Assembly: GCA_009837355.1 (NCBI GenBank)
Contig: VXTR01000074.1
Coordinates: 1 to 55,881, forward strand
DNA from: Chloroflexota bacterium
GTDB lineage: Bacteria > Chloroflexota > Dehalococcoidia > Lucifugimonadales > UBA3495
Reading direction: 5' to 3'
Length of the DNA stretch: 55,881 nt
The position numbers and the translations under genes are program-made. The notes below the pieces were generated by a model. The model saw nothing but the letters and a program-made list of their open reading frames with translations. It had not been told where the DNA came from and did no database searches. Below are positions 26,576 to 33,904 of this stretch, one piece after another (within the stretch, counting starts at the first letter, position 1; each line of letters begins with the position of its first letter).

Positions 26576-27487
26576 TCATCTCTCGCGGTCGTCGAATTCC
26601 TCGCCCAGTTCGCTGAGAAACTGCTCGATTTCCGGCGACAGTTCCACCGCTTCGCCGGGCGCATCGTTCTCGCCCGGTTCCACCGCCTCCGCCTCGTTGG
26701 AGTCGTAGTAGTCCTCCATCTGCTTGATGAGGCTTTGCAGGTCGGAGTTGCGCTCGACGGCGGAGTTCAGCTCGCGGTATTGACGCTGGCCGCGTCGCAC
26801 CGGCGCCAAGTCTTCGGGAATGTCGGGGTACACCGACGAGATGGCTTCAATCATACGGGCGGTGCCGTTGAAGTCCTCGTCAAGCTGTACGTACTGGGGC
26901 AGGTGGACCATAAAGTTGATGGATTCCACGCCCAGGCGGTCGATGCCGTCGGAGACCAGGTTCATAATGGTGGTGGGACCCTGGTAGGTGCTGCGCCGGA
27001 GCTTGAGGTTCGGGACCGGCCGAATCTGCTCTACGGAGCCCAACGAGCCGGTTACAAGCAGCGGGCGGGTGTGGGGCACGGTGTCGTACATCGCGCCCAC
27101 GCGGCAGTAGCGCTTGACGCCGAAGGTCTCGACGACTTCCAGAATTGAGTCGGTGTAGGTTTCGCTGTTGGCGTGGGGTTCGCGCAGGTGCAGGAACAGG
27201 AAATCCGGGCCGTTCTCGGTGGTGGCGTAGCGGATGATGCTGTTGGGAATGCGCACCCGGCGTTCGTTATCAACCAGCCGCATACTGGGTCGGTAGCGGG
27301 TGAAGTCAAAAAACTCGCCCGGGCGTTTCAGGCGGCCCAGTTCCTTTGAACCGAGGTAACGTTCCAACCGGTTCAGGGTCAGGGTGCCGACACTGCCCAC
27401 GTCCACCCACGGGCGAATCATCGCGAAAACGTGAGGGTCCCGAAGTTCGGGCAGCGGTTCCTGGATGTCAAATGCGCCAATCATCAT
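26576..27487 (-). CDS. PAC2 family protein
   Basis: The 303-residue product resembles the PAC2 (proteasome assembly chaperone 2) family as found in bacteria. Indicators are the N-terminal MIRPWVDVGSVGTLTLNRLE, the central FLFLHLREPHANSETYTDSI, the Gly-rich YCRVGAMYDTVPHTRPLLVT and VHLPQYVQLDEDFNGTARM. Its C-terminal 60 residues are strongly acidic (about 20 Glu/Asp), a tail whose role is unknown. It is a single gene on the minus strand; the start ATG 27487 lacks a strong ribosome binding site. Its function in bacteria is not established. Confidence 0.8.
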   Translation of the reverse strand: MMIGAFDIQEPLPELRDPHVFAMIRPWVDVGSVGTLTLNRLERYLGSKELGRLKRPGEFFDFTRYRPSMRLVDNERRVRIPNSIIRYATTENGPDFLFLHLREPHANSETYTDSILEVVETFGVKRYCRVGAMYDTVPHTRPLLVTGSLGSVEQIRPVPNLKLRRSTYQGPTTIMNLVSDGIDRLGVESINFMVHLPQYVQLDEDFNGTARMIEAISSVYPDIPEDLAPVRRGQRQYRELNSAVERNSDLQSLIKQMEDYYDSNEAEAVEPGENDAPGEAVELSPEIEQFLSELGEEFDDRER

Positions 27488-27543
27488 AATGAACTATCTT
27501 GCCAGACCAAGCCCGGCAATTCAAGACGTGGCGGGGCTTTGAA

Positions 27544-27620
27544 CCCTCCCGCCGCAGGCGGATGCACCACACCCCGACCTCTCCCGCCAGAGGCGGACGT
27601 TCCGCCCGTTAAGGGAGAGG
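27544..27620. repeat. Intergenic palindromic repeat patch
   Basis: This patch contains CCTCTCCC at 27578-27585 and its complement GGGAGAGG at 27613-27620, enclosing CCGCCAGAGGCGG. The CTCTCCC...GGGAGAG arms recur at 48188-48210, and CCGCCAGAGGCGGAC recurs near 28567. No gene is seen between 27488 and 27635. Confidence 0.55.
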
Positions 27621-27635
27621 GGGATGTTGGACGGG

Positions 27636-28361
27636 TCAGCAGGTGAGTTGGAGCTGGTCGGGGAGCCTGGTGCGGAAGGTTTTTTCCAGGGCGCGGCGCC
27701 AGAGAGGGGACAGGGTGATATGGTTCTCGTCGCCGGCTTCGTGTTGGTCCCATAAGTCGCGGTGGCAGGAGCAGGGACGGGGTGGCTGGCCGTGGTCATA
27801 CCAGCCGTGGGGGTCGGGTTCGGCGGCCAGGGGCGCGCCGGTGAGGTTGAAGCGGCGGCGGATTTCGGCGTAGTTGGGCAGGTTGAGGATTTGGCTGATT
27901 GCGGCCAGGTCGGGCAGCACGGGCCGGTTGGGTTCGCGGAGGTAGAGCTTGTGGTATCGGACGGGTTTGGGTTGGCCGTTGAGGAAGGCGGCGACGGCGG
28001 TGAGCATGGCGGCGACACGACGGCGCAGCCGGCGGAGGGTGATGCCTTCCACGCCCCTGGATTCCGGTCTCGTATCTGGCACGGGGCCGGATTTTCGCGG
28101 GAATGACGAGTGGGTTTGGCGGAAGGTTTTGAGGTGGCTGCGGCTGAGGCGCCGGTCGGCCACGGCGACGTGGAGCGGGAACTCCAGCCGGCGGCGGCTG
28201 CTGTGTTTGCAGCCGCAGTGTACGGCCAGGGCGGTGGCGGCGTGGGAGGCGGCGCGGCGCAGGGCGGAGGCGGCCTCGGTTGGGTCGCGTTCGGTGATGG
28301 CCCGGTCGGCGCGCCGTAGGAAGTCGGCGGCTTTGGCCTGGTGGTGAGGGACGGTACCCAT
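27636..28361 (-). CDS. Hypothetical protein with an in-frame repeat insertion
   Basis: I cannot assign a function. The ATG at 28361 has AAGGAG 7 bp upstream, which supports a real 241-residue gene. The N-terminal 80 residues are helical and Ala/Arg-rich (ADRAITERDPTEAASALRRA, with HSSRRRLEFPLHVAVADRRL), loosely like HEPN-type helical bundles. The C-terminal half (KLYLREPNRPVLPDLAAISQ onward) is more polar and contains GWYDHGQPPRPCSCHRDLWD. Between them, residues about 84-101 (SSFPRKSGPVPDTRPESRG) are the translation of a degenerate copy of the genome's ATTCCGGC-type palindromic repeat (28058-28111), so the insertion kept the reading frame. Confidence 0.65.
   Translation of the reverse strand: MGTVPHHQAKAADFLRRADRAITERDPTEAASALRRAASHAATALAVHCGCKHSSRRRLEFPLHVAVADRRLSRSHLKTFRQTHSSFPRKSGPVPDTRPESRGVEGITLRRLRRRVAAMLTAVAAFLNGQPKPVRYHKLYLREPNRPVLPDLAAISQILNLPNYAEIRRRFNLTGAPLAAEPDPHGWYDHGQPPRPCSCHRDLWDQHEAGDENHITLSPLWRRALEKTFRTRLPDQLQLTC
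28058..28111. repeat. Degenerate palindromic repeat inside a coding region
   Basis: The ends match the intergenic repeat at 28929, 41465 and 55665: TGGATTCCGG at the left and GGGAATGACGAGT at the right. The central part is longer (about 54 bp instead of 29). In minus-strand translation it gives the SFPRK...PESRG peptide typical of such elements, within the gene at 27636-28361. Confidence 0.7.
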
Positions 28362-28928
28362 GTTGGCTCCTTAAACAGGGGGTTCTACATCGATATACAG
28401 GATGCACAGGATGATTCAGGGTGATTGGGTTGGCATGTCTCCTTGCTAGCAGGTGTTGGTAGGTTAGGGTCAGGGTCGATGAGGTTCAGGCTGTCGGCGC
28501 TACGGCCAGAGAGCGTTGGTTGCGATGTTGAGTCCTAGAATCCCGCGTGCTGACCGCGTACAGCCCGCCAGAGGCGGACCTGCGGCCCTCGCGGAGCGGT
28601 GGTGACACCCGCCGTACTGGTCTATGCCATGCCGGGGAATAAGTCGGCCTCAGGCGATAGCCAGCGATGCATGGAATCCGACTGATGGTTGACCGTGTTG
28701 ACCTGAACCTCGATTGACCCTGGTTGTGAAGTGGTTGGCTGGATGATGACGTCATCGGTCGGGCGATGGGCCTTGGCCATAGGCTTGCTGCCTGACGTGG
28801 GGTACAGTGTAAAGAACGGATGTACGGTTACGCAAGAGGCGGGTGTCAGTGATTTTAGGAATTGGGGTTACGGAAATAGCCACAAAGGGCACAAAAGCAC
28901 AAGAGTGGACTGCGCCTCGCCCTGCCCC
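28362..28928. other. Long intergenic region without a convincing gene
   Basis: Over 560 bp hold no frame I trust; the open frames here lack ribosome binding sites and have low-complexity Arg/Ser translations. Visible structure includes a perfect 12-bp palindrome GATGACGTCATC at 28745-28756, a CCGCCAGAGGCGG hairpin near 28567, and tracts such as CAGGATGCACAGGATGATTC near 28395 and GGGCACAAAAGCACAAG near 28888 that look like spacer-repeat DNA. Confidence 0.5.
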
Positions 28929-28957
28929 TGGATTCCGGCTTTCGCCGGAATGACGGT
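28929..28957. repeat. Dispersed 29-bp palindromic repeat, copy 1
   Basis: TGG followed by ATTCCGGC-TTTC-GCCGGAAT (perfect 8-bp stem at 28932-28951) and GACGGT. Identical 29-bp copies lie at 41465-41493 and 55665-55693. The class resembles small intergenic REP-like elements known in many bacteria. Confidence 0.85.
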
Positions 28958-28971
28958 TGGGGGCGGGCAGG

Positions 28972-29000
28972 TTGAACCGCCGGGCCGGCTGTCCTAGAAT
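28972..29000 (+). promoter_or_regulatory. Promoter of the LLM oxidoreductase gene
   Basis: TTGAAC at 28972-28977 and TAGAAT at 28995-29000 are separated by exactly 17 bp, a good vegetative-sigma match (4/6 and 5/6). The start codon at 29075 is about 68 bp beyond the expected transcription start. Confidence 0.65.
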
Positions 29001-29074
29001 GTGGGCCAGACTGATAGAGCAATTCGCTGACTGCTTTGGGGCGCTTGCGCCGCTCGCTATTGGGAGGCATTAGT

Positions 29075-30274
29075 ATGGCCATTACCACTTTTGACAGCCT
29101 GTACGCCGGCCACGTTGACATGGAAAACGTTGGCTACGCCGGCACGGCGGTGAACGACCGCACCTTTTCCGACGAATACCTGGCGACTGCTTTTGACAAA
29201 GGCGTGGCCATCGCGCAGTGCCTGGACCGGAACGGCTACGACAGCTTCTGGATGGCGGAGCATCACTTCCAGCCGGAGGGCTACGAGTGCATCCCCAACC
29301 TGCTGATGTTCATAGTGCACCTGGCCCACGTTACGGAGCGGCTGCGCTTCGGGTGCGGCTTCAACATCGCGCCGATGTGGCATCCGCTGCGGCTGGCCGA
29401 GGACTTCGCCATGGCGGACTGGCTGACCAACGGGCGGGTCATTTTCGGCGTGGGCCGGGGTTACCACACCCGAGAGGTGGAGGTTTTCGGGTCCCCGCTG
29501 ATGGACCAGCCGGCGAACCGGGAACTGTTCGAGGAGCAGGTTGAAGTGCTGTTCAAGGCATTTCACGAGCGCTCCTTCTCCCATCAGGGCAAGCATTACA
29601 ACTTCCCGCCGCAGGTCCCGTACCGAGGCTATGAGCTGGAGGAGCTGACGCTGGTGCCGCGTCCCAAAAACCTGCCGGTGGAGTGCTGGCAACCCATCCA
29701 GGGCGGCACGGGGCGCGCGCTGGAGTTCATGGCGAAAATGGGCATCAAGGGCGTCATCGGCGGCGGTTCGTCGGAGGGCGGCGCCATGGACGGGATCATG
29801 CACGCCTACCAGGACGCCCTGCGTCGCCATGGCAAGCCGGACGCCGAGCTGGGCGAGGACCTGGCCGTGGGGTTCCACTTCCAGATAGCGCCCACCGTTG
29901 AAGAAGCGGCACGGCAGGCGGCAGGCTATTATGAGGAAAACCTCAAGATGTTCGGTCCACTGCGGCTCACCCGCGGCTTGACCGAGCAGCAAATCCTGGA
30001 CATCAGCAACCCAAGCGTTGCGCCGAACGCCGGGTTGCCCACCATCGGCGACGCCATTGAGAACGGCAGCGTGCTGGCCGGGCCGCCGGAGCGGATTATT
30101 GAGCAGCTGAAGGGCGTTGAAGAGCGCTACCCCGGTTTGCAGCGGGTCCAGGTGGGTCAACCCGTGGGGACGCCGCAGTCGGTTATCCTGGAGCAGTTAC
30201 AGTGGTTCGCCGAAGAGGTGATGCCGGCCTTCAAGGACACCAAGGTTGAAGCGGTGGCCGTTGCCGACAACTGA
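29075..30274 (+). CDS. LLM class flavin-dependent oxidoreductase
   Basis: The 399-residue protein belongs to the bacterial-luciferase-like family of FMN- or F420-dependent monooxygenases and reductases. Supporting stretches are YDSFWMAEHHFQPEG, RLRFGCGFNIAPMWHPLRLAE, LTNGRVIFGVGRGYHTREVE and the C-terminal GPPERIIEQLKGVEER. The start at ATG 29075 follows GGGAGG with 7-bp spacing. It has its own promoter (28972-29000). The SGxG and EHH elements are those of alkanal/alkane-sulfonate-like members, but flavin type and substrate cannot be read. Two further LLM genes are in the window. Confidence 0.9.
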   Translation: MAITTFDSLYAGHVDMENVGYAGTAVNDRTFSDEYLATAFDKGVAIAQCLDRNGYDSFWMAEHHFQPEGYECIPNLLMFIVHLAHVTERLRFGCGFNIAPMWHPLRLAEDFAMADWLTNGRVIFGVGRGYHTREVEVFGSPLMDQPANRELFEEQVEVLFKAFHERSFSHQGKHYNFPPQVPYRGYELEELTLVPRPKNLPVECWQPIQGGTGRALEFMAKMGIKGVIGGGSSEGGAMDGIMHAYQDALRRHGKPDAELGEDLAVGFHFQIAPTVEEAARQAAGYYEENLKMFGPLRLTRGLTEQQILDISNPSVAPNAGLPTIGDAIENGSVLAGPPERIIEQLKGVEERYPGLQRVQVGQPVGTPQSVILEQLQWFAEEVMPAFKDTKVEAVAVADN

Positions 30275-30351
30275 TTGATGACAGGCACGGTGGGACGCCG
30301 GCCGGGTCGTGTGCTACGCTGGAATGGTAAATCACACTTGGAGGTTTCCCT

Positions 30352-31152
30352 ATGCCCGAAATGACTCAGTACGCGCCCGGCACGCCGTCGTGGGCCGACC
30401 TGCTGGCCCGGGACGGACAGGCGGCCAAGGACTTCTACACGGCGCTGTTCGGCTGGACTTACGACGACCATCCGGCCGGGCCGGACATGGTCTATACGAT
30501 GTTCTCCCACAACGGTATGCCGGCCTGCGCGTCCGCCGAGGCCGGGCCGGGGCAGGAGAACCTGCCGCCGCACTGGAGCGTGTACGTAACGGTTGACGAC
30601 CTGGAGGCGGCGGTGGAGCGGGCGCAGGCTGCCGGGGGAACCGTCGTGTTCGGGCCGATGGACGTAACGCCGACGCCGGACAATACGGTGGGTCGGATGG
30701 CGGTCATCCAGGACCGGGAAGGCGCGTTTCTGCGGTTGTGGTATCCGGTGGCCCACACCGGCGCCGGGGTGATGATGGAACCGGGTGCACTATGCTGGTT
30801 CGAGCTGGCGACCACCGACCCGGAGTCGGCAAAGGATTTTTACCAGCAGACGCTGGGGGTAGAAATCAACCTGGACGAAAACATGGATGAGTTTTCCTAC
30901 TGGCTGATGACGGTTGACGACCAGATGGTTGGCGGCATGGTGCAGATTGGCGAGGACTGGGGGCCGGTGCCGCCGAACTGGGGCGTCTATTTCGGCGTGA
31001 ACGACGTGGAGATCACGGTGGCCAAGGCGCAGGAACTGGGCGGCAGCCTGGTGCACGGCCCGGCCGATATCGCCGACTTCGCCCGTTTCGCAGTGTTGGG
31101 CGACGCTGAGGGGGCCATCTTCACCGTTATCAAGCTGAACGACTGGGAATAA
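30352..31152 (+). CDS. Two-domain VOC family protein (glyoxalase/dioxygenase-like)
   Basis: The 266-residue protein contains two tandem vicinal-oxygen-chelate modules, residues about 10-130 and 145-262. Each begins with a W-x-(D/E)-L line (PSWADLLARD; LCWFELATTD) and continues through AKDFY, and each ends with an (A/V)xxDxEGA(F/I) strand. This layout matches the fold-duplicated glyoxalase/bleomycin-resistance-like proteins often called hydroxylases in actinobacteria. The ATG has GGAGG 7 bp upstream. It follows the LLM gene by 77 bp, with a weak TGCTACGCT element between. Substrate unknown. Confidence 0.88.
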   Translation: MPEMTQYAPGTPSWADLLARDGQAAKDFYTALFGWTYDDHPAGPDMVYTMFSHNGMPACASAEAGPGQENLPPHWSVYVTVDDLEAAVERAQAAGGTVVFGPMDVTPTPDNTVGRMAVIQDREGAFLRLWYPVAHTGAGVMMEPGALCWFELATTDPESAKDFYQQTLGVEINLDENMDEFSYWLMTVDDQMVGGMVQIGEDWGPVPPNWGVYFGVNDVEITVAKAQELGGSLVHGPADIADFARFAVLGDAEGAIFTVIKLNDWE

Positions 31153-31160
31153 ACCGCCGC

Positions 31161-31184
31161 AGGGGCGGCCGGTGCGTCGCCCCT
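31161..31184. terminator. Inverted repeat between convergent genes
   Basis: AGGGGCG at 31161-31167 and CGCCCCT at 31178-31184 form a 7-bp stem between the VOC gene and the 3' end of the deacetylase gene. No T-run is present. The AGGGGCG half also appears near 32151, so it may derive from a dispersed repeat. Confidence 0.5.
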
Positions 31185-32088
31185 ACAACGTCCCCGGAGG
31201 GTAGTTTTCCAGCCACCAGCGGGCGATTTCGTCGCGGCGAGCGAACCAGACACCGGGGTGGTTGCGGGCGTAGCGCAGGAAGCGATCCAGGGCCCGGGAA
31301 CGGGCAGGACGGCCGGCGATGCGGCAGTGGAGTCCGACGGACATCATCTTGGGGTGGGTGCGGCCCTCTTCGTAGAGGACGTCGAAGGTGTCCTTGAGGT
31401 ACTCGTAGAAATCGCCGACGCTGTTGAGGCCGCCGCGCCAGAACCGGGCGTCGTTGGTCTCGAAGCTGTAGGGGAGCACCAGCCAGGGGTTGCCGCCCAC
31501 ATCGGTGTAATAGGGCAGGTCGTCGTTGAAGACGCCACTGTCGTAGATGAAGCCGCCCTCGTTGACCACCAGCTCGCGGGTGTTGACGCTGGGGCCGTAG
31601 CGGGTGAACCAGCCGACGGGACGCACGCCGGTGGTGGCGGTGAGTGACTCGACGGTCATGCGGATGGCCTCGGCTTCTTCGTCGCGGGTCTTGCTGTGGT
31701 ACTCCTCCCAGCGGTAGCCGTGGCCGCAAACTTCATGGCCACGCTCCACGACGGCGCGGGCGACTTCCGGGTTGCGCTCCATGGCCACGGCGCAGCAGAA
31801 GAAGGTGCTGGGCGCGTCGTACTTGTCCAGCAGGTTGAGGATGCGCCAGACGCCGACGCGGCTGCCGTATTCGAAGAAGGACTCGTTGAAGAGGTCCCGC
31901 TGATCGGCGGGAATGGGGGACGGCACCTCGTTGTTGGACTCGTGGCGGTCGTCGCCGTCCAGCAGGGAGGTTTCGCTGCCCTCCTCGTAGTTGACGACTA
32001 CGGAGACGGCGATGCGGGCGCCGTTGGGCCATTGGATGGTTGGCGGGTTGGGGCCGTAGCCGATGAAGTTGCGGGGTTGGTTGGTCAC
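31183..32088 (-). CDS. Polysaccharide deacetylase family protein (PuuE/allantoinase-like)
   Basis: The 301-residue NodB-fold protein resembles the PuuE branch, which includes cofactor-independent allantoinases, rather than true peptidoglycan deacetylases. It shows RIAVSVVVNYEEGSE near the N-terminus, GVWRILNLLDKYDAPSTFF, HEVCGHGYRWEEY, GWFTRYGPSVNTRELV and a late MMSVGLHCRIAGRPAR. There is no signal peptide, which points to a cytoplasmic amidohydrolase. The start is GTG 32088 with GAGGAG 8 bp upstream. It lies 23 bp behind the UGSC partner gene and is probably in that operon. Confidence 0.87.
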   Translation of the reverse strand: MTNQPRNFIGYGPNPPTIQWPNGARIAVSVVVNYEEGSETSLLDGDDRHESNNEVPSPIPADQRDLFNESFFEYGSRVGVWRILNLLDKYDAPSTFFCCAVAMERNPEVARAVVERGHEVCGHGYRWEEYHSKTRDEEAEAIRMTVESLTATTGVRPVGWFTRYGPSVNTRELVVNEGGFIYDSGVFNDDLPYYTDVGGNPWLVLPYSFETNDARFWRGGLNSVGDFYEYLKDTFDVLYEEGRTHPKMMSVGLHCRIAGRPARSRALDRFLRYARNHPGVWFARRDEIARWWLENYPPGTL

Positions 32089-32111
32089 CTGGTGCGCTCC
32101 TCGATAATGGT

Positions 32112-33209
32112 CTATGCCGGCATCCGCACCGGCCTAGTTGCGGGGCGGTTGTAGGGGCGGGCCGGGCAAAAGGCCGACCTGGAGCGGGCCGGGTCGCCGG
32201 CGACTACTATCATTATGTTGTCGGGGTCGCGGACTATGGGCAGCATGGGGTCCGGTTCCGTGGGGTCTTCAACATCCAGCCACTTGGGCCAGAAGTAGGG
32301 TTCACCAGCCTCGACGTTTCGCCCGTACCGTAACTCTTTGTACCGGCGGACCCGTTCAATCGGGACCCTGGCCCGCTCGTACAGGTACAGTTGCACGTCC
32401 CGTTTCGTCCAGCCTTCCGCGTGGAGGCCGTGGGCAATCAGCGGACTGATGACCACCAGCGTATGCCCGCCGTGGATCATATTCGGATTCAGGTTGCGCA
32501 GCGAGTCGGCGAGCACCCACAGCGCGAACTCCATGCTGCCGGATCCCGCCGGATTGTTCCCCCGCGGCCCGTCTGCCGCGAACACGGTTACGCAACTCTC
32601 TTCCGGGGCGAACCCGAAATCCGCGTGTATCGGAGCCCACGGTGTGTCCACGTCCGCGCCCATGCAGTAGGAATACTTGGACGGGGAGCCCATAGTCGAT
32701 TTATCGCCGGTGTCGGGCCGGCCGTCGCCGAGGTTGATCATCATCAGACGCAGGGCGCGGCCGATGGTGGCGTTGGCGCGGCTGCCGTGTCCGAAGAGGC
32801 CGACGCCGTGATTGACACCGACCTGCTCGACCACCGGGCCGCTCACGATTACCAGCGGCGCGGCCGGATCGCTGGTTGCTTGCAGGCCGCGTATGTCCAG
32901 CACGGGATCCAACGCGGCCTCCGCCGCCGCCAGCACTATAGGCATATACTCAGGCAAGCAACCTGCCATTACCGCATTGGTGGCCGCCGCTTCCACCGTA
33001 ACCACCCCCATGCGGGGCGGCATTACGCCCAGGACTTCATCGCCGTTCCGTCCTGATGCAGCTACGAACTCGGCGACGGCGGACTCGGTGGGCGGTACGA
33101 TGGGGAGGCCGTCAGTCCAGCCGTTCTCGAAGTAGGTTTCGATGGTGTCCAGGGCGCCCTGGACGGTATCGAGGCCGGTGAGGCGCTGAGCGTTTTCCTC
33201 GGTCAGCAT
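32112..33209 (-). CDS. Unknown partner protein of the UGSC selenoprotein
   Basis: The 365-residue protein is not one I can name. It carries FENGWTDGLPIVPPTESAV near the N-terminus (after residue 27), a glycine-rich middle (VSGPVVEQVGVNHGVGLFGHG and GDGRPDTGDKSTMGSPSKYS) and cysteines in MAGCLPEY, KYSYCMGAD and EESCVTVF. I have the impression this family is encoded next to UGSC proteins in other genomes, but that was not tested here. Its ATG overlaps the end of the selenoprotein gene (ATGCTGA), so the two are translationally coupled and probably act together. The last 20 residues are Pro/Arg-rich and read through repeat-like DNA (TTGTAGGGGCGGGCC). Confidence 0.8.
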   Translation of the reverse strand: MLTEENAQRLTGLDTVQGALDTIETYFENGWTDGLPIVPPTESAVAEFVAASGRNGDEVLGVMPPRMGVVTVEAAATNAVMAGCLPEYMPIVLAAAEAALDPVLDIRGLQATSDPAAPLVIVSGPVVEQVGVNHGVGLFGHGSRANATIGRALRLMMINLGDGRPDTGDKSTMGSPSKYSYCMGADVDTPWAPIHADFGFAPEESCVTVFAADGPRGNNPAGSGSMEFALWVLADSLRNLNPNMIHGGHTLVVISPLIAHGLHAEGWTKRDVQLYLYERARVPIERVRRYKELRYGRNVEAGEPYFWPKWLDVEDPTEPDPMLPIVRDPDNIMIVVAGDPARSRSAFCPARPYNRPATRPVRMPA

Positions 33210-33790
33210 ACGCCGCTCTCGGAGCGGGCCGGCTGGGGCTCGGAGGTGATGGCGGCGACGACCTGGGCGGCGACGGCGCGGGCGCGGGCGGCGGCTTCTT
33301 CCCGGTTGCCGAGGGGGTGCGGTATGGTAACCAGCGGCAGCGTGTCCAGGTGGTTGGCGCGGGCGATGGAAGTGGCCAGGCGCACGAAGTTAGTGGTGGC
33401 GACTACGGCGGCCGGCTTGCCGACGCTCTCGAAGTTCACTGCGTCGAGCATACTGCCCGACGTGCAGGAGCCTCAAAGGGCCACGCCGGAGATTAAGAAA
33501 TCAGCCTCCTCGCCAATCTCGGCTATGAGCGACGGTTCGGCCGGGCGGGTTGAGGTGAACTTGGTGCGTAGGAGGACCCGGCTGACGCCGTACTCGGTTT
33601 CCAGCACCTCGGCGAGGCTGGCGAAGAAATAGCTGGAGGTGTCGTTGCCGTTGTCGAGCAAGCCGGCCGCCTTGCCGGCGACGCCGGGCAGTCGGGGCGT
33701 CAACTGACGCTCCACCTGCTGCACAAAGCCGGTGGGGTTGAGATAGGTTACGCGGCCGGTGTCCTGGGCTACGGCTGCTGGCGTCGTCAT
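33203..33790 (-). CDS. UGSC family selenoprotein (in-frame TGA read as selenocysteine)
   Basis: Read through the TGA at 33475-33473, this is one 195-residue protein with the motif SGVAL-U106-G-S-C109-TSGSM, the U-x-x-C redox motif of the UGSC (seleno)protein family, which is related in style to selenoprotein B of glycine reductase. The N-terminal part (residues 1-105) and C-terminal part (110-195, FESVGKPAAVVATTNFVRLA, PHPLGN) are both well formed and in the same frame. A stem-loop directly downstream fits the bacterial SECIS consensus. ATG 33790 is preferred (GAGG 6 bp upstream); ATG 33802 is possible. An extended -10 lies at 33818-33826. Conventional annotation would give two short ORFs or a pseudogene. 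Reaction unknown; probably a thiol/selenol-based reductive step. Confidence 0.88.
33442..33475 (-). promoter_or_regulatory. Predicted bacterial SECIS element
   Basis: After the TGA (33475-33473) come 10 nt, then a 9-bp stem CGTCGGGCA / TGCTCGACG (one G:T pair) closing a GTA triloop at 33453-33451. The first loop base is G, 20 nt after the TGA. From memory, the bacterial SECIS pattern asks for a stem-loop with G among the first two loop bases about 16-37 nt downstream of UGA; this fits. The hairpin lies within coding sequence, as in bacteria. Confidence 0.75.
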
Positions 33791-33817
33791 GGTGCACCTC
33801 ATCGGGAGTTTCGCCCA

Positions 33818-33826
33818 ATCATACCA
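33818..33826 (-). promoter_or_regulatory. Extended -10 promoter of the UGSC operon
   Basis: The minus strand reads TGGTATGAT (TGn plus a 5/6 match to TATAAT). It lies 28 bp upstream of ATG 33790 in the 114-bp gap to the divergent acyl-CoA synthetase gene. No good -35 box is evident. Confidence 0.6.
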
Positions 33827-33904
33827 CGCTGGACAATTCGGTCGTTACGGTACAGAATGGCGGCAATTACCGGAGCACACCGGGCCTGAACCGGAGACTG
33901 ATTT

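Noticed and set aside
28486-29121. Small frames in the gap before the LLM gene
   Set aside because: They read through palindromic repeats (giving SFRRKPESRG-like peptides) and lack ribosome binding sites.
33203-33475. Reading the UGSC region as two separate small genes or as a pseudogene broken by a nonsense mutation
   Set aside because: The frame is intact across the TGA, the motif U-G-S-C is exactly that of a known selenoprotein family, a SECIS-like hairpin follows, and the partner gene is translationally coupled. Nonsense decay would not be expected to land on this residue.
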